A stretch of 64,000 bases of DNA from Terriglobia bacterium (GTDB lineage Bacteria; Acidobacteriota; Terriglobia; Bryobacterales; UBA6623). A program made the position numbers and the translations under genes. Position 1 is the first letter of the stretch, and the number at the start of each line of letters is the position of its first letter. The notes beneath the pieces were generated by a model. It did no database searches. It worked only from the letters and a program-made list of their open reading frames with translations, and had not been told where the DNA came from. Of the stretch, positions 10,024-20,012 are shown piece after piece. Where the stretch lies: contig VXMF01000048.1 in assembly GCA_009841225.1 (NCBI GenBank), forward strand, positions 62,001 to 126,000. The letters are read 5' to 3'.

Positions 10024-11412
10024 ATGAGAGGACACGCTGATCCGTGCTTCAATGCGCCGCCAGTGAGCCGTAGGGCGGGTATTCTAGCCGCCGGCTTAAT
10101 GTTGGCATCGATGTCGGTGTGGGCCCAAGAGGGAGCGAATCCATCTTCCGGAGACCTGATGGCTGCGGTTGAGCAGGTTCAGACCCACGCCAACATTCTT
10201 TGGACGCTCGTGGCTGCATGCTTGGTGTTCTGGATGCAGGCGGGCTTCGCCTTTGTCGAGTCCGGCTTCACCCGCGCGAAGAACGCGGCGCACATCATGA
10301 TGAAGAACGTCCTCGACATGTCGATGGGCGCTCTGGCGTTCTGGCTGATCGGGTTCGGCATCATGTTCGGTGCCACCAACGGTCTCTTTGGCACCGATCA
10401 CTTCCTGCTCTCGCCCGACAACGGCGCTGGCGACGGCCAGTGGGAGTACACGTTCTGGATGTTCCAAGTGGTCTTCGCGGCGACGGCGGCCACAATCGTG
10501 TCCGGTGCGATGGCCGAGCGGACCCAGTTCGCGGCCTACCTGATCTATAGCGTCGCGATTACTGCCATCATCTATCCCGTCTTTGGCCACTGGGCTTGGG
10601 GAAACCTTCTCCTAGACCAGCCGTCGTGGCTGGCCGATATGGGCTTCATCGACTTCGCTGGCTCAACCGTGGTCCACTCGGTTGGAGGCTGGGCAGCTCT
10701 AGCGGGCGCGATCGTGGTCGGCCCGCGCCTGGGCAAGTATTCCTTTGACGGCTCGCCGCGCGCCATTCCCGGCCACAACCTGGGCATGGCAGCCTTGGGA
10801 GTGTTCATCCTGTTCTTGGGCTGGTTCGGCTTCAACGCTGGTTCGACCACGACAGCGGACGGCACGGTCTCTCGCATCGTGGTGAACACGTTCCTGGCCG
10901 CATGCAGCGGCTCGATCTTCGCCATGGTCGTCTCGTGGAGGAGGTTCGGCAAGCCCGATGTCGGCATAACGCTGAACGGCGTGCTGGCCGGCTTGGTTGG
11001 CATTACCGCTCCTTGCGCGTCGGTGACGCCGCTCGGCGCGATCATTATCGGTGCGGTCGCGGGAGTGCTCGTGGTCATGAGCATCCGCTTTTTCGACAAG
11101 GTGCATGTCGACGATCCCGTGGGCGCGATCTCGGTGCACGGCGTGTGCGGTGTATGGGGCACGCTTGGTGCGGCGCTGCTGCACGAGAACTTGTTCCTGG
11201 GACTTGAGTACGACTTGCTCCGCACACTCTCGGTGCAACTCGTCGGCGTCGTTGTTGCGTTCGTCTGGACATTCGGCACAGCCTTCGCGCTGTTCAAGAT
11301 CATCAAGGCAGCGATCGGCCTGCGTGTCACGCAAGAGGACGAGATCGAAGGTCTGGACCTCGGCGAGCACAACTCGCGCGCCTACCCGGACTTCCAAGTC
11401 TCGATCAACTGA
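10024..11412 (+). CDS. amt: Ammonium transporter, Amt family (first copy)
   Basis: A 462-residue ammonium channel. It begins with a signal peptide ending around SVWAQEG, which is typical of bacterial Amt proteins. Eleven transmembrane helices follow. The conserved pore residues are present: Asp210 and His218 in DFAGSTVVHS (E. coli AmtB Asp160/His168) and His372 in VHGVCGVWG (AmtB His318). It is followed by a PII gene, the classic pairing in which PII plugs the channel when nitrogen is plentiful. A 343-base gap separates the two, so they may have separate promoters. Together with the second amt-PII pair and glnD this forms a nitrogen-sensing cluster. Confidence 0.95.
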   Translation: MRGHADPCFNAPPVSRRAGILAAGLMLASMSVWAQEGANPSSGDLMAAVEQVQTHANILWTLVAACLVFWMQAGFAFVESGFTRAKNAAHIMMKNVLDMSMGALAFWLIGFGIMFGATNGLFGTDHFLLSPDNGAGDGQWEYTFWMFQVVFAATAATIVSGAMAERTQFAAYLIYSVAITAIIYPVFGHWAWGNLLLDQPSWLADMGFIDFAGSTVVHSVGGWAALAGAIVVGPRLGKYSFDGSPRAIPGHNLGMAALGVFILFLGWFGFNAGSTTTADGTVSRIVVNTFLAACSGSIFAMVVSWRRFGKPDVGITLNGVLAGLVGITAPCASVTPLGAIIIGAVAGVLVVMSIRFFDKVHVDDPVGAISVHGVCGVWGTLGAALLHENLFLGLEYDLLRTLSVQLVGVVVAFVWTFGTAFALFKIIKAAIGLRVTQEDEIEGLDLGEHNSRAYPDFQVSIN

Positions 11413-11755
11413 TCTCGGTCTATCCATCCACCGGGCCCGGCGTGTCCTGACGGGAGCGCTGGGCCGTCGCGCTGGGGTCGCCCTGGGCCATCTCTTGAAT
11501 GCCGCGCAGTGCACGTGCGGTTCGAGTTCCCGCGAATGTCGACCACTAGGGAGCAGTAGGCGTACGCGCTCGATCCGTTGTGTTTTCGGTGAATTTGAAG
11601 CGCAATAGAAATCTTCAATTGGAGCAATTTACCATCGAAATATTCACCCGAATATGGACTGTTAAGTTGTATTGAAATGGAGATCCTATCGCACGCTAGG
11701 AGCATTCCAATGCAGACAAGGATCTGATCTTTGTAGATCACCGGAGGGAACTGAG
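11413..11755. other. Intergenic region between amt and the first PII gene
   Basis: No gene is seen. The right half, from about 11580, is A+T-rich and probably carries a promoter. A 6-bp hairpin, TGATCT-TTGT-AGATCA at 11725-11740, lies immediately before the ribosome-binding site CCGGAGGG of the PII gene, where it could affect translation or be chance. No sigma-54 element could be identified. Confidence 0.4.
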
Positions 11756-12094
11756 ATGAAGAAGATTGAAGCGATCGTACAGCCGTTCAAGCTGGACGAC
11801 GTTCGGGAGGGCCTGAAGAAGGTCGGAATGGATGGAATGACGGTCTTCGACGTGCGGGGATACGGCCGCCAGCGCGGGCACAAGGAGATCTACCGAGGCC
11901 ACGAGTACGAGGTAGACCTGCTGCCGAAGGTCAAGCTCGAGTGCGTCGTGCCCGACGATCGCGTCGACGAGACGGTGGGCGCGATCATCGAGTCCGCCCG
12001 CACCGGCTCGATCGGCGATGGCAAGATCATCGTCTCTGACGTTCCGGAAGCGATCCAGATCCGCAGCGGCCAGTCCTTGGAACACGTCTCGTGA
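11756..12094 (+). CDS. glnK: Nitrogen regulatory protein PII (GlnB/GlnK), first copy
   Basis: A 112-residue PII signalling protein. It forms trimers that bind ATP/ADP and 2-oxoglutarate and control ammonium channels and nitrogen enzymes. The T-loop YRGHEYEVDLLPKVK carries Tyr51, the uridylylation target of GlnD, and the B-loop region GKIIVSDV follows the conserved ESARTGSIGDG. The ATG at 11756 is chosen because a strong GGAGG lies 8 bases upstream and MKKIEAIVQPFKLDDVRE is the family start; 28 upstream in-frame codons are not conserved. The amt-PII order suggests the GlnK role, but GlnB and GlnK cannot be told apart by sequence alone. Confidence 0.95.
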   Translation: MKKIEAIVQPFKLDDVREGLKKVGMDGMTVFDVRGYGRQRGHKEIYRGHEYEVDLLPKVKLECVVPDDRVDETVGAIIESARTGSIGDGKIIVSDVPEAIQIRSGQSLEHVS

Positions 12095-12256
12095 GGCGTG
12101 GCCTCCGTGTCCAGTCCGGGCCGCTGAGCCCATCAGAAATTCTTATCCGGCATATGCGCTCGGCAGCCGCGCAATCCGCTAGGGACAATGCTGGTAATCG
12201 GACTCCCCCAAGTCGAGGGATCGCACGCCTACCCTGCCGGCATTTCGACGACTGTA

Positions 12257-12274
12257 GCAGCCGTTCGCGGCTGC
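12257..12274. other. Short hairpin with TTCG loop in the PII-amt intergenic region
   Basis: GCAGCCG at 12257-12263 pairs perfectly with CGGCTGC across a TTCG loop. No T run follows, so it is not a standard terminator. It could stabilise a 3' end or act as weak attenuation before the second amt gene. Confidence 0.3.
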
Positions 12275-12347
12275 AGCCGCGCTGCCACAGGGACGGGTTC
12301 GCGACACGGTCTTCCCACGAGCGGGGATCTGGGAAAGGAGTGTTGAG

Positions 12348-13634
<1,287 letters not shown>

Positions 13635-13661
13635 CGAAAGCGTGACAGGAGGACATCAGAG

Positions 13662-14000
13662 ATGAAGAAGATCGAAGCGGTTATCCAGCCGTTCAAGTTG
13701 GACGACGTCCGTGAAGCGCTCAAGGGGATCGGCCACGATCGCTTGACGATTTACGACGTGCGCGGCCACGGTCGGCAGAAGGGCCATAAGGAGGTCTACC
13801 GCGGCCAGGAATACGAGGTGGACCTGCTGCCCAAGGTCAAGCTCGAGAGCTACGCGTCCGACGACCGGGTCGACGAGATTGTCAACGCTATCGTCGAGTC
13901 CGCTCGCACAGGCAAGATCGGCGACGGCAAGGTGTTTGTCTCCGATATCGCATCGGCCATTCGGATACGCAGCGGCGAAACCGACGACGACGCCATTTAG
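13662..14000 (+). CDS. glnB: Nitrogen regulatory protein PII (GlnB/GlnK), second copy
   Basis: A 112-residue PII protein, similar in length and pattern to the first copy but differing at many positions. The T-loop is YRGQEYEVDLLPKVK with Tyr51 conserved, and the C-terminal part has ESARTGKIGDGKVFVSDI. AGGAGG precedes the ATG. It sits between the second amt gene and glnD, which encodes the enzyme that adds and removes UMP at Tyr51. A strong hairpin follows and probably separates its transcript from glnD. Confidence 0.95.
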   Translation: MKKIEAVIQPFKLDDVREALKGIGHDRLTIYDVRGHGRQKGHKEVYRGQEYEVDLLPKVKLESYASDDRVDEIVNAIVESARTGKIGDGKVFVSDIASAIRIRSGETDDDAI

Positions 14001-14033
14001 CCTGCCATGGCTGTCGCCTCTCGGCAGCCTCAA

Positions 14034-14067
14034 GGCCGGGCGGGCAGCAATGCCCGCCCGGCCTAAT
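14034..14067 (+). terminator. Strong hairpin after the second PII gene
   Basis: A perfect 13-bp GC-rich stem runs from 14034-14046 to 14051-14063 with a GCAA tetraloop. Only TAATCT follows, so the T run is poor. The stem alone is stable enough to act as a terminator or a 3' end stabiliser between PII and glnD. Confidence 0.55.
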
Positions 14068-14108
14068 CTACTCTCGTAGGAAGCGCGTCGCGTCCTGGCG
14101 GAGGTCCG

Positions 14109-16679
14109 ATGTCCAACCTCACCACGTATCATGCGCAACAGATGGAGCGGGTGAGTTCGGACTTCTTTGAAGATGGAGACGGCCTGCGTGCCGTAGCCCG
14201 GCGCACCAATGCCGTGGACGATATCGTCCGGGGCCGGTTTGACGAAATCTTCCCCGGCACGCGCGACGGAGTGGCCGCCATCGCAGTGGGCGGCTACGGT
14301 CGCGCGGAACTGTTCCCGTTCTCCGACATCGATTTGCTGCTGCTGTTCGGCAGCATACGCGATGCCGAGCGCAACGAAGAGCGCATCGCGAAACTGATTG
14401 CCTCGCTGTGGGATTCGAAACTACAGGTTTCCCACTCGGTTCGGTCCCCTAAGGATTGCACCAGCTTGGCCCGCGACAACACCGACCTGCACATCAGCAT
14501 GCTCGACACGCGCTTCGTCGCCGGTGACGAAGCCTTCGTCGCGACGCTGCAAGATAGCCTGCTGCCGAAGTTCTACTTGCGGGAGCAGCGCTCGCTGCTG
14601 CGCTCCCTGATCCAGAAATCCCGTCAGCGACACCAATCGTTCGAGGATACTCTGTACCATCTGGAGCCCAACATCAAGGAGGGCCCCGGAGGCCTGCGGG
14701 ACTTCCATCTCGCCTGTTGGGTAGCGCAGCTGCAGAACATCGAGCCAGGCCGCGTACCTGCCAGCGGCGAGTTCCTGCCGCAGAGCCCGTGGCTCGACCC
14801 GGAAGGCTCGAAGCGCTTCCTATTCGCTCTGCGCTGCTACCTTCACTACTACTACGGCCGAGACAGCAACGTGCTGTCGTTCGATCTGCAGGACTCGATC
14901 GCTCACGCCGGCGCCGGCAAGGTCTACGACGGGCCTGGCGGCGCTGCGGACATGATGCGCGTGTTCTATCGCAGGACACGGTCGGTGTACCGTCTCGCAC
15001 TGCGCCTGATGGACGAGTCTTCAGCGCCGGCGAACGCTCTGGTTTCGATCTTGCGCAGCCGCAAGTCGCGCCTGTCCAACGTAGACTTCAGCGTTAGCAA
15101 TGGGCAAATCTACTTCAAGGATCCGCGCTTGTTGGAGCACCGCCCTGAGCGCGTGCTGAGCCTGTTCGAGTTTCAGGCGCGCCACGGTCTCGCGCTGGCA
15201 TCAGAGACTGAGCGGCGCATTCGCGATCAGCTGCCGCTGTTCCGGCAACACGTCGAGGCCACGCCGGCACACTGGCCCGCCCTGAAGCGGATTCTGCTGC
15301 TCCCGCACACTTACCGGGCGTTGGAGGCGATGCGCGAGGCCGGCGTCTTGTACGCGCTTTTCCCCGATTTTGAACTGGTGGATTGCTTGGTGATCCGCGA
15401 CTTCTACCACCGCTATACCGTGGACGAGCACACTCTGGTGGCCATCCGCGTGCTGAAGGAGCTTCCGAGCGCGACTGAGCGCATCGACCAACGCTTCGCT
15501 TCTCTGCTAGGGGAGATTGACCATGCCGAGCTGCTGCAACTTGCGCTGCTGTACCACGATCTCGGCAAGGGCGTGGACGGGCGGCCGCATCAGGAGACCA
15601 GCGCGGAAATGGCTGACCGTGGGATGCGGCGGATCGGGTTGGAGGATCCGTTGGCTCGGGAAACCGTGATCCAGCTCGTGGCCGATCACCTGAAGATGTC
15701 GGAAGTGATGACCAAGCGGGACCTCAGCGAGATGTCGGTATTGGAAGACTTCAAGCAGGAGGTCAAGACGCTGGAGCGGCTCAAGCTGCTCACGTTGATG
15801 ACCTATGCCGACACGGTCGCCGTGAACCCTTCGGTACAGACCAACTGGCGCAAGGAACTGCTGTGGAGAATGTATCGGGGCATCAACTCCATCTTTCAGC
15901 GCGACCACGGGGACCGGCGTATCAACACGAGCACCGTCGCGGACTGCTTGGACCAAGCCGCCGACCAGGCCGAGAGAACGCGCCTAAAGCGCTTCCTGCG
16001 AGGCTTTCCGGAGCGCTATGTGCGCACGCACACGCCAGAACAGGTCCGTCGGCACGCAGAGCTGGCGGGCACTATGGAAGCGGGGCGGGCGACCGCTAAG
16101 TGCGTCTGGAAGGGCGGCCACCTTGAAGTGCTAGTCCTGTCGCCGGATCGGCCCTTCCTGTTCGCCTCGCTGTGTGCCGGCATCACGGCTTCCGGGGGAG
16201 ACATCGTCAGCGCCGAGGCCTTTGCCAACGAGGACGGGCTCGTGCTCGACTCGTTTCGCGTTGCGCCGAACACGACGGTGGGAGAGCTGCGGCAAATCGA
16301 CCCCACCCAGATCGAGGACCTCGAGCTGAGACTGCAAGGGCTGGCCGAAGGTACCATCGACGCTTCCAGCCTGCGCCAGTGGCGCGTGCGCGCTCCCTAC
16401 AGCCGCCGCAACGGCGAGCCGCCCTCGGTGTCGTTCGACAATGACACCTCAGCCCGCGCGACCATCTTCTTCGTCAACACCGCGGACCGACCCAAGCTGC
16501 TGCACGATCTGGCTAGCGCGTGCTCAAGCAGGGAGTGCAATATTGACGTCGTGCTGAGCCACACGCAAGGCAGTTTGGCGATGGACACCTTCTATCTCAC
16601 CCAGCGCGGAAAAAAACTCCCGGAGCAGATCTGCGAGCTGCTCAAGGATGATCTGCTAGAGGCTTGCGCGCCCGGCTAG
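14109..16679 (+). CDS. glnD: Bifunctional uridylyltransferase/uridylyl-removing enzyme
   Basis: An 856-residue GlnD, close to the 890 residues of the E. coli enzyme, which attaches UMP to PII when glutamine is low and removes it when glutamine is high. The domains in order are: nucleotidyltransferase with GGYGRAELFPFSDIDLLL (catalytic Asp at about 73 and 75); a helical linker with EGPGGLRDFHLACWVAQ; an HD hydrolase domain with LLYHDLGKG near residue 482; and two C-terminal ACT domains at about 670-750 and 785-850 that sense glutamine. All catalytic motifs are intact. Its place beside two PII genes and two ammonium channels makes this a self-contained nitrogen-signalling locus. Confidence 0.96.
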   Translation: MSNLTTYHAQQMERVSSDFFEDGDGLRAVARRTNAVDDIVRGRFDEIFPGTRDGVAAIAVGGYGRAELFPFSDIDLLLLFGSIRDAERNEERIAKLIASLWDSKLQVSHSVRSPKDCTSLARDNTDLHISMLDTRFVAGDEAFVATLQDSLLPKFYLREQRSLLRSLIQKSRQRHQSFEDTLYHLEPNIKEGPGGLRDFHLACWVAQLQNIEPGRVPASGEFLPQSPWLDPEGSKRFLFALRCYLHYYYGRDSNVLSFDLQDSIAHAGAGKVYDGPGGAADMMRVFYRRTRSVYRLALRLMDESSAPANALVSILRSRKSRLSNVDFSVSNGQIYFKDPRLLEHRPERVLSLFEFQARHGLALASETERRIRDQLPLFRQHVEATPAHWPALKRILLLPHTYRALEAMREAGVLYALFPDFELVDCLVIRDFYHRYTVDEHTLVAIRVLKELPSATERIDQRFASLLGEIDHAELLQLALLYHDLGKGVDGRPHQETSAEMADRGMRRIGLEDPLARETVIQLVADHLKMSEVMTKRDLSEMSVLEDFKQEVKTLERLKLLTLMTYADTVAVNPSVQTNWRKELLWRMYRGINSIFQRDHGDRRINTSTVADCLDQAADQAERTRLKRFLRGFPERYVRTHTPEQVRRHAELAGTMEAGRATAKCVWKGGHLEVLVLSPDRPFLFASLCAGITASGGDIVSAEAFANEDGLVLDSFRVAPNTTVGELRQIDPTQIEDLELRLQGLAEGTIDASSLRQWRVRAPYSRRNGEPPSVSFDNDTSARATIFFVNTADRPKLLHDLASACSSRECNIDVVLSHTQGSLAMDTFYLTQRGKKLPEQICELLKDDLLEACAPG

Positions 16680-16961
16680 CAAGCGCCGTTGAGGCGCAAC
16701 GCCGTGGCGGGTGTCTTGGATACGCGGTATAGCCGTCCCGCGCGGCGCTGGGGTTGTTGGCTGGGAGAGCTTCTGCGTTAGGTTTGCGCTGCAGTGTCCG
16801 CAATGGGCTCCGAATCGGTCCGATGCGAGGGCCGGAGACTGCAGAGCCGATCGGGCCGATCCTTCGACGAGACCGGTGCGGACGCGTAGATCCAACCATC
16901 CTCCTGCCGACGAGTCGATGGCCACGACGGTGAGACTCGGTCCGTCGCGAGATTTCGAAGA

Positions 16962-17837
16962 TTACTGAGCGTCCGGTTGGTTGATTGCGTCGTCTCGGTA
17001 GATCCGGTCCATCACGTTGACCACGTGCCGGATGGAGAGGTTCTCGTCGATCGTCAGTATGTGCGCCCCGGATTCCACTGCAAGCGTGGCCGCGACGGCA
17101 AGACCCGCGGCACGCTGTTCGGCACTGGCGCGGATTGACTCGGTGAAGAATCGCTTGCCCACCAGAGTGGCTTGGAGGCCTTGGGCTGGAGGGGCCAAGC
17201 GGCTTAGATTTCTGAGCAGATTGAAGTTCTCGAATCCCTGCTTGCCGTGCTCGAGCCCGGGATCGAGGACGATTCTCTGGCGTGCGATATTTGACTTATC
17301 GGCCCTCAGCAGCGCCGCGCTGAAATCGTGCCGCACGATCTCTTCCAAGTTCGTGATTGGTTCCATCCGCGCCCACTGCTCCGGCGCGCCGCGCATGTGT
17401 CCCAGGATCAGCGCGGCGTCGGTTCCATTGACGGTCGGCGCCATCAGACGGTCATACGCAAGCCCGCTGAAGTCATGCACGATGGAGGCACCTAGCTTGG
17501 CAACCCGGTATGCCGTCTGGGAGTGGACGGTCACTACGCTGATCGGCACCTTCAGTTCGTTGCTGAGCTTGCGCACTACCGGGACGAGCAGCGGCAATTC
17601 GTCTTCGGCGTCAGGAACGCCGGACACCGGGCTCAATGGCAGGGCCTGCAATTCCACGATGTGGACTCCAGCAGCCTCGAGCGCAAGCGCCCGACTCAGG
17701 ATCGCGCCCGGGTCCGGCTTGCTGGTACTGCCGGCCTGAGCGAGGTTGACTCGCACCGACAGGAAGGTGGTCACGCCAAGCGTGACGTGCTCGTTGGGCA
17801 GGCTCCACAGGGCCCTTGTGCGTCGAAAAGCCATCAC
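16962..17837 (-). CDS. Dihydropteroate synthase-like protein
   Basis: A 291-residue TIM-barrel protein with the overall layout of FolP, which joins dihydropterin pyrophosphate and p-aminobenzoate. Recognisable pieces are GASIVHDFSG (FolP: GA-x-IIND-x-SG), LILGHMRGAP, and VLDPGLEHGKQGFENFNLLRN (FolP: DPG-x-GFGK). The N-terminal NxTPDSF substrate loop has become VTTFLSVRVNLAQAG, the D-x-GG-x-STRP segment reads VELQALPLSP, and the usual ND is HD. Several pterin- and pPABA-binding residues therefore differ. It could be a divergent FolP or a homologue with another substrate. Start is GTG 17837 or ATG 17834. It follows the GNAT gene with no gap. Confidence 0.6.
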   Translation of the reverse strand: MMAFRRTRALWSLPNEHVTLGVTTFLSVRVNLAQAGSTSKPDPGAILSRALALEAAGVHIVELQALPLSPVSGVPDAEDELPLLVPVVRKLSNELKVPISVVTVHSQTAYRVAKLGASIVHDFSGLAYDRLMAPTVNGTDAALILGHMRGAPEQWARMEPITNLEEIVRHDFSAALLRADKSNIARQRIVLDPGLEHGKQGFENFNLLRNLSRLAPPAQGLQATLVGKRFFTESIRASAEQRAAGLAVAATLAVESGAHILTIDENLSIRHVVNVMDRIYRDDAINQPDAQ

Positions 17838-18677
17838 TTATCCAAATTCGAACCCAGCCGTCGCGTAGACCTGTTCGGAGTGCGAGTGCAGGGAGGGGGA
17901 CTCTCCCCCGCGCCGCATCATTCGCTCGAGTCGGCGGACCGGCTGAAAGCCGAGTTCGGCAGCCAGTTCGCGCGCGGACTGATTTGAAGGCAGGAAATCC
18001 CAGAATACGCGCTTGTCCTCCTGCTCTTCAAGCGATCCTCGCAACACGGCAGCAGCGGCCTGCTCATCCTTGGCCACGCACGGGCCGACGAACCAAGCCG
18101 AAGAACCGGGACGTCCGAAGGCGAAGCCGTCCGGGCAGATCACGCCTGTGACGGTGGAATCCGTGCATAAGTCGCGCAACAAGCGGGACCGGTCGTAGTT
18201 GCAGGCTTCCCGGTCAATCCGTTCCAAGGCAGAGGGAAGTCTGCCGACGCACCGAGCCGCAACCTGACCCTTGGAGCTTGGATCGCCTAACGGCGGCCGT
18301 TCCCAGCGCTCGATCAGTTCGGTGGTAGCGAATCCGACCTGTTCGTAAAGCGGCTTTCCCATCGCAGTGGCATCCAAGCCGCACGCTCGGGTTCCCTTGA
18401 AATTGAGCCAATTCAGCGCGTGCTGCACCAAAGCCCTTGCAATGCCCTGTCGGCGAAACGCGGGCAGAACTAGCACCATGCCCATCCAAGCCATCTCTGA
18501 CCCGTAGCACACCGCCGTCGTACTGCCCGCAACCATGCCGTCCCTTTCGGCGACGAAGCATCCCTCGGGCTCCAGGCGCAGCAGCCGCTGCCAGTCCGCG
18601 GGAGTCTGATTCCACCCGGCCGCGTGCTTGAGGCGCATCGCAGCGGGAATGTCGGCATTCCGCATCTGCCGGATCAT
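17838..18677 (-). CDS. GNAT family N-acetyltransferase, two-domain
   Basis: A 279-residue protein. Residues 1-130 form a GNAT domain: MIRQMRNADIPAAMRL, then MAWMGMVLVLPAFRRQGIARALVQHAL with the acetyl-CoA loop RRQGIA, then PLYEQVGFATTEL. The rest resembles the second, degenerate acetyltransferase domain of YitH-type proteins. The ATG at 18677 is chosen because it overlaps the VTT gene stop as ATGA; a start six codons earlier is possible. The gene is coupled to the membrane protein upstream and abuts the folP-like gene downstream. The acceptor is unknown. Confidence 0.75.
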   Translation of the reverse strand: MIRQMRNADIPAAMRLKHAAGWNQTPADWQRLLRLEPEGCFVAERDGMVAGSTTAVCYGSEMAWMGMVLVLPAFRRQGIARALVQHALNWLNFKGTRACGLDATAMGKPLYEQVGFATTELIERWERPPLGDPSSKGQVAARCVGRLPSALERIDREACNYDRSRLLRDLCTDSTVTGVICPDGFAFGRPGSSAWFVGPCVAKDEQAAAAVLRGSLEEQEDKRVFWDFLPSNQSARELAAELGFQPVRRLERMMRRGGESPSLHSHSEQVYATAGFEFG

Positions 18678-19360
18678 GTGGTTCTGCGTCTCCACTGATA
18701 GTAGGCCGTGCTCGCCAGGACCAGCACGACCGCGAGGCCGATCCAGAGCATCGCAGTGAAGTTGCGGTCATATGCTTGCGATCCGAAGAGCGTACTGGCC
18801 ATCAAGGCGGGCGCCCGGGCCGGGACGCTCAGAGCCAGAAAGCGGCCCAGTCCGAGCGGCGAAAGGCCCGCTGCGTAGCTCATCGCATCTTTTGGCGTGC
18901 CCGGCAGTAGGAACAGGACGAAGATGGCGACGTGGCCCTTGCGCGATTGGAGCGATTCGTCGATTCGCGCAAGCTTTTCGCTGCCGATCATCCGCTCGAC
19001 GACCGGCCTTCCCACCGCCTTGGCAAAGCCGAAGTCGAAGGCAGCGCCCAACAGGATGCCGATGATCGAGTAGAAGAAACCCCAGCCCGCGCCAAACACG
19101 TAGCCAGCGGCGAACTGGGTGATCTCGCCCGGGATGGCGAAGACCACCACCTGCAGGAACTGGATCCCGATGCAGATGAGCGGCCCGGCGATGCCGTCCC
19201 GCCGCATCCACTGCACGAGCTGGTCGTGCTGAGGCAGGCGGTCAAGCCAGCCCAGCGACCAGGCCAGTGCCAAGATCGCTCCCAATCCCGCCGCGCCGGC
19301 GATCGCCCACCGCTTAGCGTGTGGGCGCGTCGGACGCACGTCTGGCGCTGCCTGCCCCAT
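18674..19360 (-). CDS. TVP38/TMEM64 (VTT domain) membrane protein
   Basis: A 228-residue inner-membrane protein of the DedA-related VTT superfamily, thought to move or scramble lipids. The N-terminus is cytoplasmic and basic, with a first helix at about 18-36. The core shows VVVFAIPGEITQFAAGYVFGAGWGF, then LGAAFDFGFAKAVGRP, and the re-entrant loop LLPGTPKDAMSYAAGLSPL. A final helix precedes the basic tail QWRRRTT. It overlaps the GNAT gene by four bases. Only 18 bases separate its start from the divergent seven-helix protein gene, so the two promoters must overlap coding or shared sequence. Confidence 0.85.
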   Translation of the reverse strand: MGQAAPDVRPTRPHAKRWAIAGAAGLGAILALAWSLGWLDRLPQHDQLVQWMRRDGIAGPLICIGIQFLQVVVFAIPGEITQFAAGYVFGAGWGFFYSIIGILLGAAFDFGFAKAVGRPVVERMIGSEKLARIDESLQSRKGHVAIFVLFLLPGTPKDAMSYAAGLSPLGLGRFLALSVPARAPALMASTLFGSQAYDRNFTAMLWIGLAVVLVLASTAYYQWRRRTT

Positions 19361-19378
19361 GTCGTATTCTATGACGCG

Positions 19379-20005
19379 ATGATGCTGAACGAGCCGATGA
19401 CGCTAGTGACTGACTACGCGTTGGGCGCATTGTGCGTTGTGCTCGCTATTCGGATGCGCAGCAGGGGCTTGCCGCAGAACCGATCGGACTGGACGGCGGC
19501 CCTGTTCGCGTGCGCCGTCGCAGCATTCGCGGGTGGCACGTACCACGGTTTTCTTCCGTGGATGGACGATACCGTTGCAGCGGTACTGTGGCGCCTGACG
19601 TTGCTTGCAATCGGCTGGGCCGCTTATGCGGCTGTGGTCGCTACTTGCCGCGCACACGTGGGCGGCAGCCAGGGGACAATAATTTGGATCGCGCGCGCGC
19701 AGTTCGGCATCTATGCTCTTGCGGCAATAGCCAGCGGCGAGTTCATCGTTGCCATCATCGACTATTCCCTGGCCTTCTTGTTTGTGCTCGCAGTACATGC
19801 TTGGGCTTGGCGAAAGTACAGCGATAGCGCCGCCAGAACGGTGGTCGGTGGCGTGCTTGTGACCTTCGCGGCCGCTGGGATCCAAGCGGCGGGGATTGCG
19901 CCGCACAGAGCCTTCAACCACAACGACCTCTACCACGTGGTGCAAATGGCGGGTGCAGCGCTCCTCTATCGAGGGGCACTTACCTCGGCGCGCAGATCGA
20001 TCTAG
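19379..20005 (+). CDS. Seven-helix membrane protein, CREST-superfamily-like
   Basis: A 208-residue protein made almost wholly of seven predicted helices at about residues 8-23, 35-55, 64-86, 98-116, 122-146, 152-172 and 183-201. His/Asp-containing motifs lie at membrane edges: GGTYHGF in helix 2, IDYSLAFLF in helix 5 and FNHNDLYHVVQM before helix 7. Seven helices with a late H-x(n)-DL-x-H pattern recall the CREST hydrolases (alkaline ceramidase, PAQR, Per1), so a metal-dependent lipid hydrolase is a reasonable hypothesis. It is not confirmed. Either of two adjacent ATG codons (19379, 19382) may start it. Confidence 0.6.
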   Translation: MMLNEPMTLVTDYALGALCVVLAIRMRSRGLPQNRSDWTAALFACAVAAFAGGTYHGFLPWMDDTVAAVLWRLTLLAIGWAAYAAVVATCRAHVGGSQGTIIWIARAQFGIYALAAIASGEFIVAIIDYSLAFLFVLAVHAWAWRKYSDSAARTVVGGVLVTFAAAGIQAAGIAPHRAFNHNDLYHVVQMAGAALLYRGALTSARRSI

Positions 20006-20012
20006 GTTGAGG

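Noticed and set aside
10572-11372. A 266-codon open frame on the minus strand across the first amt gene
   Set aside because: It is a shadow of the amt reading frame. The translation is rich in Ser, Pro, Thr and Arg with no fold, and amt conservation explains the lack of stops.
16680-16961. Small open frames between glnD and the folP-like gene
   Set aside because: They overlap on both strands, lack ribosome sites and recognisable residues, and are probably non-coding.
18932-19378. An upstream extension of the seven-helix protein by 149 codons
   Set aside because: That stretch is antisense to the VTT membrane protein gene. The hydrophobic pattern of the seven-helix protein begins only at the double ATG.
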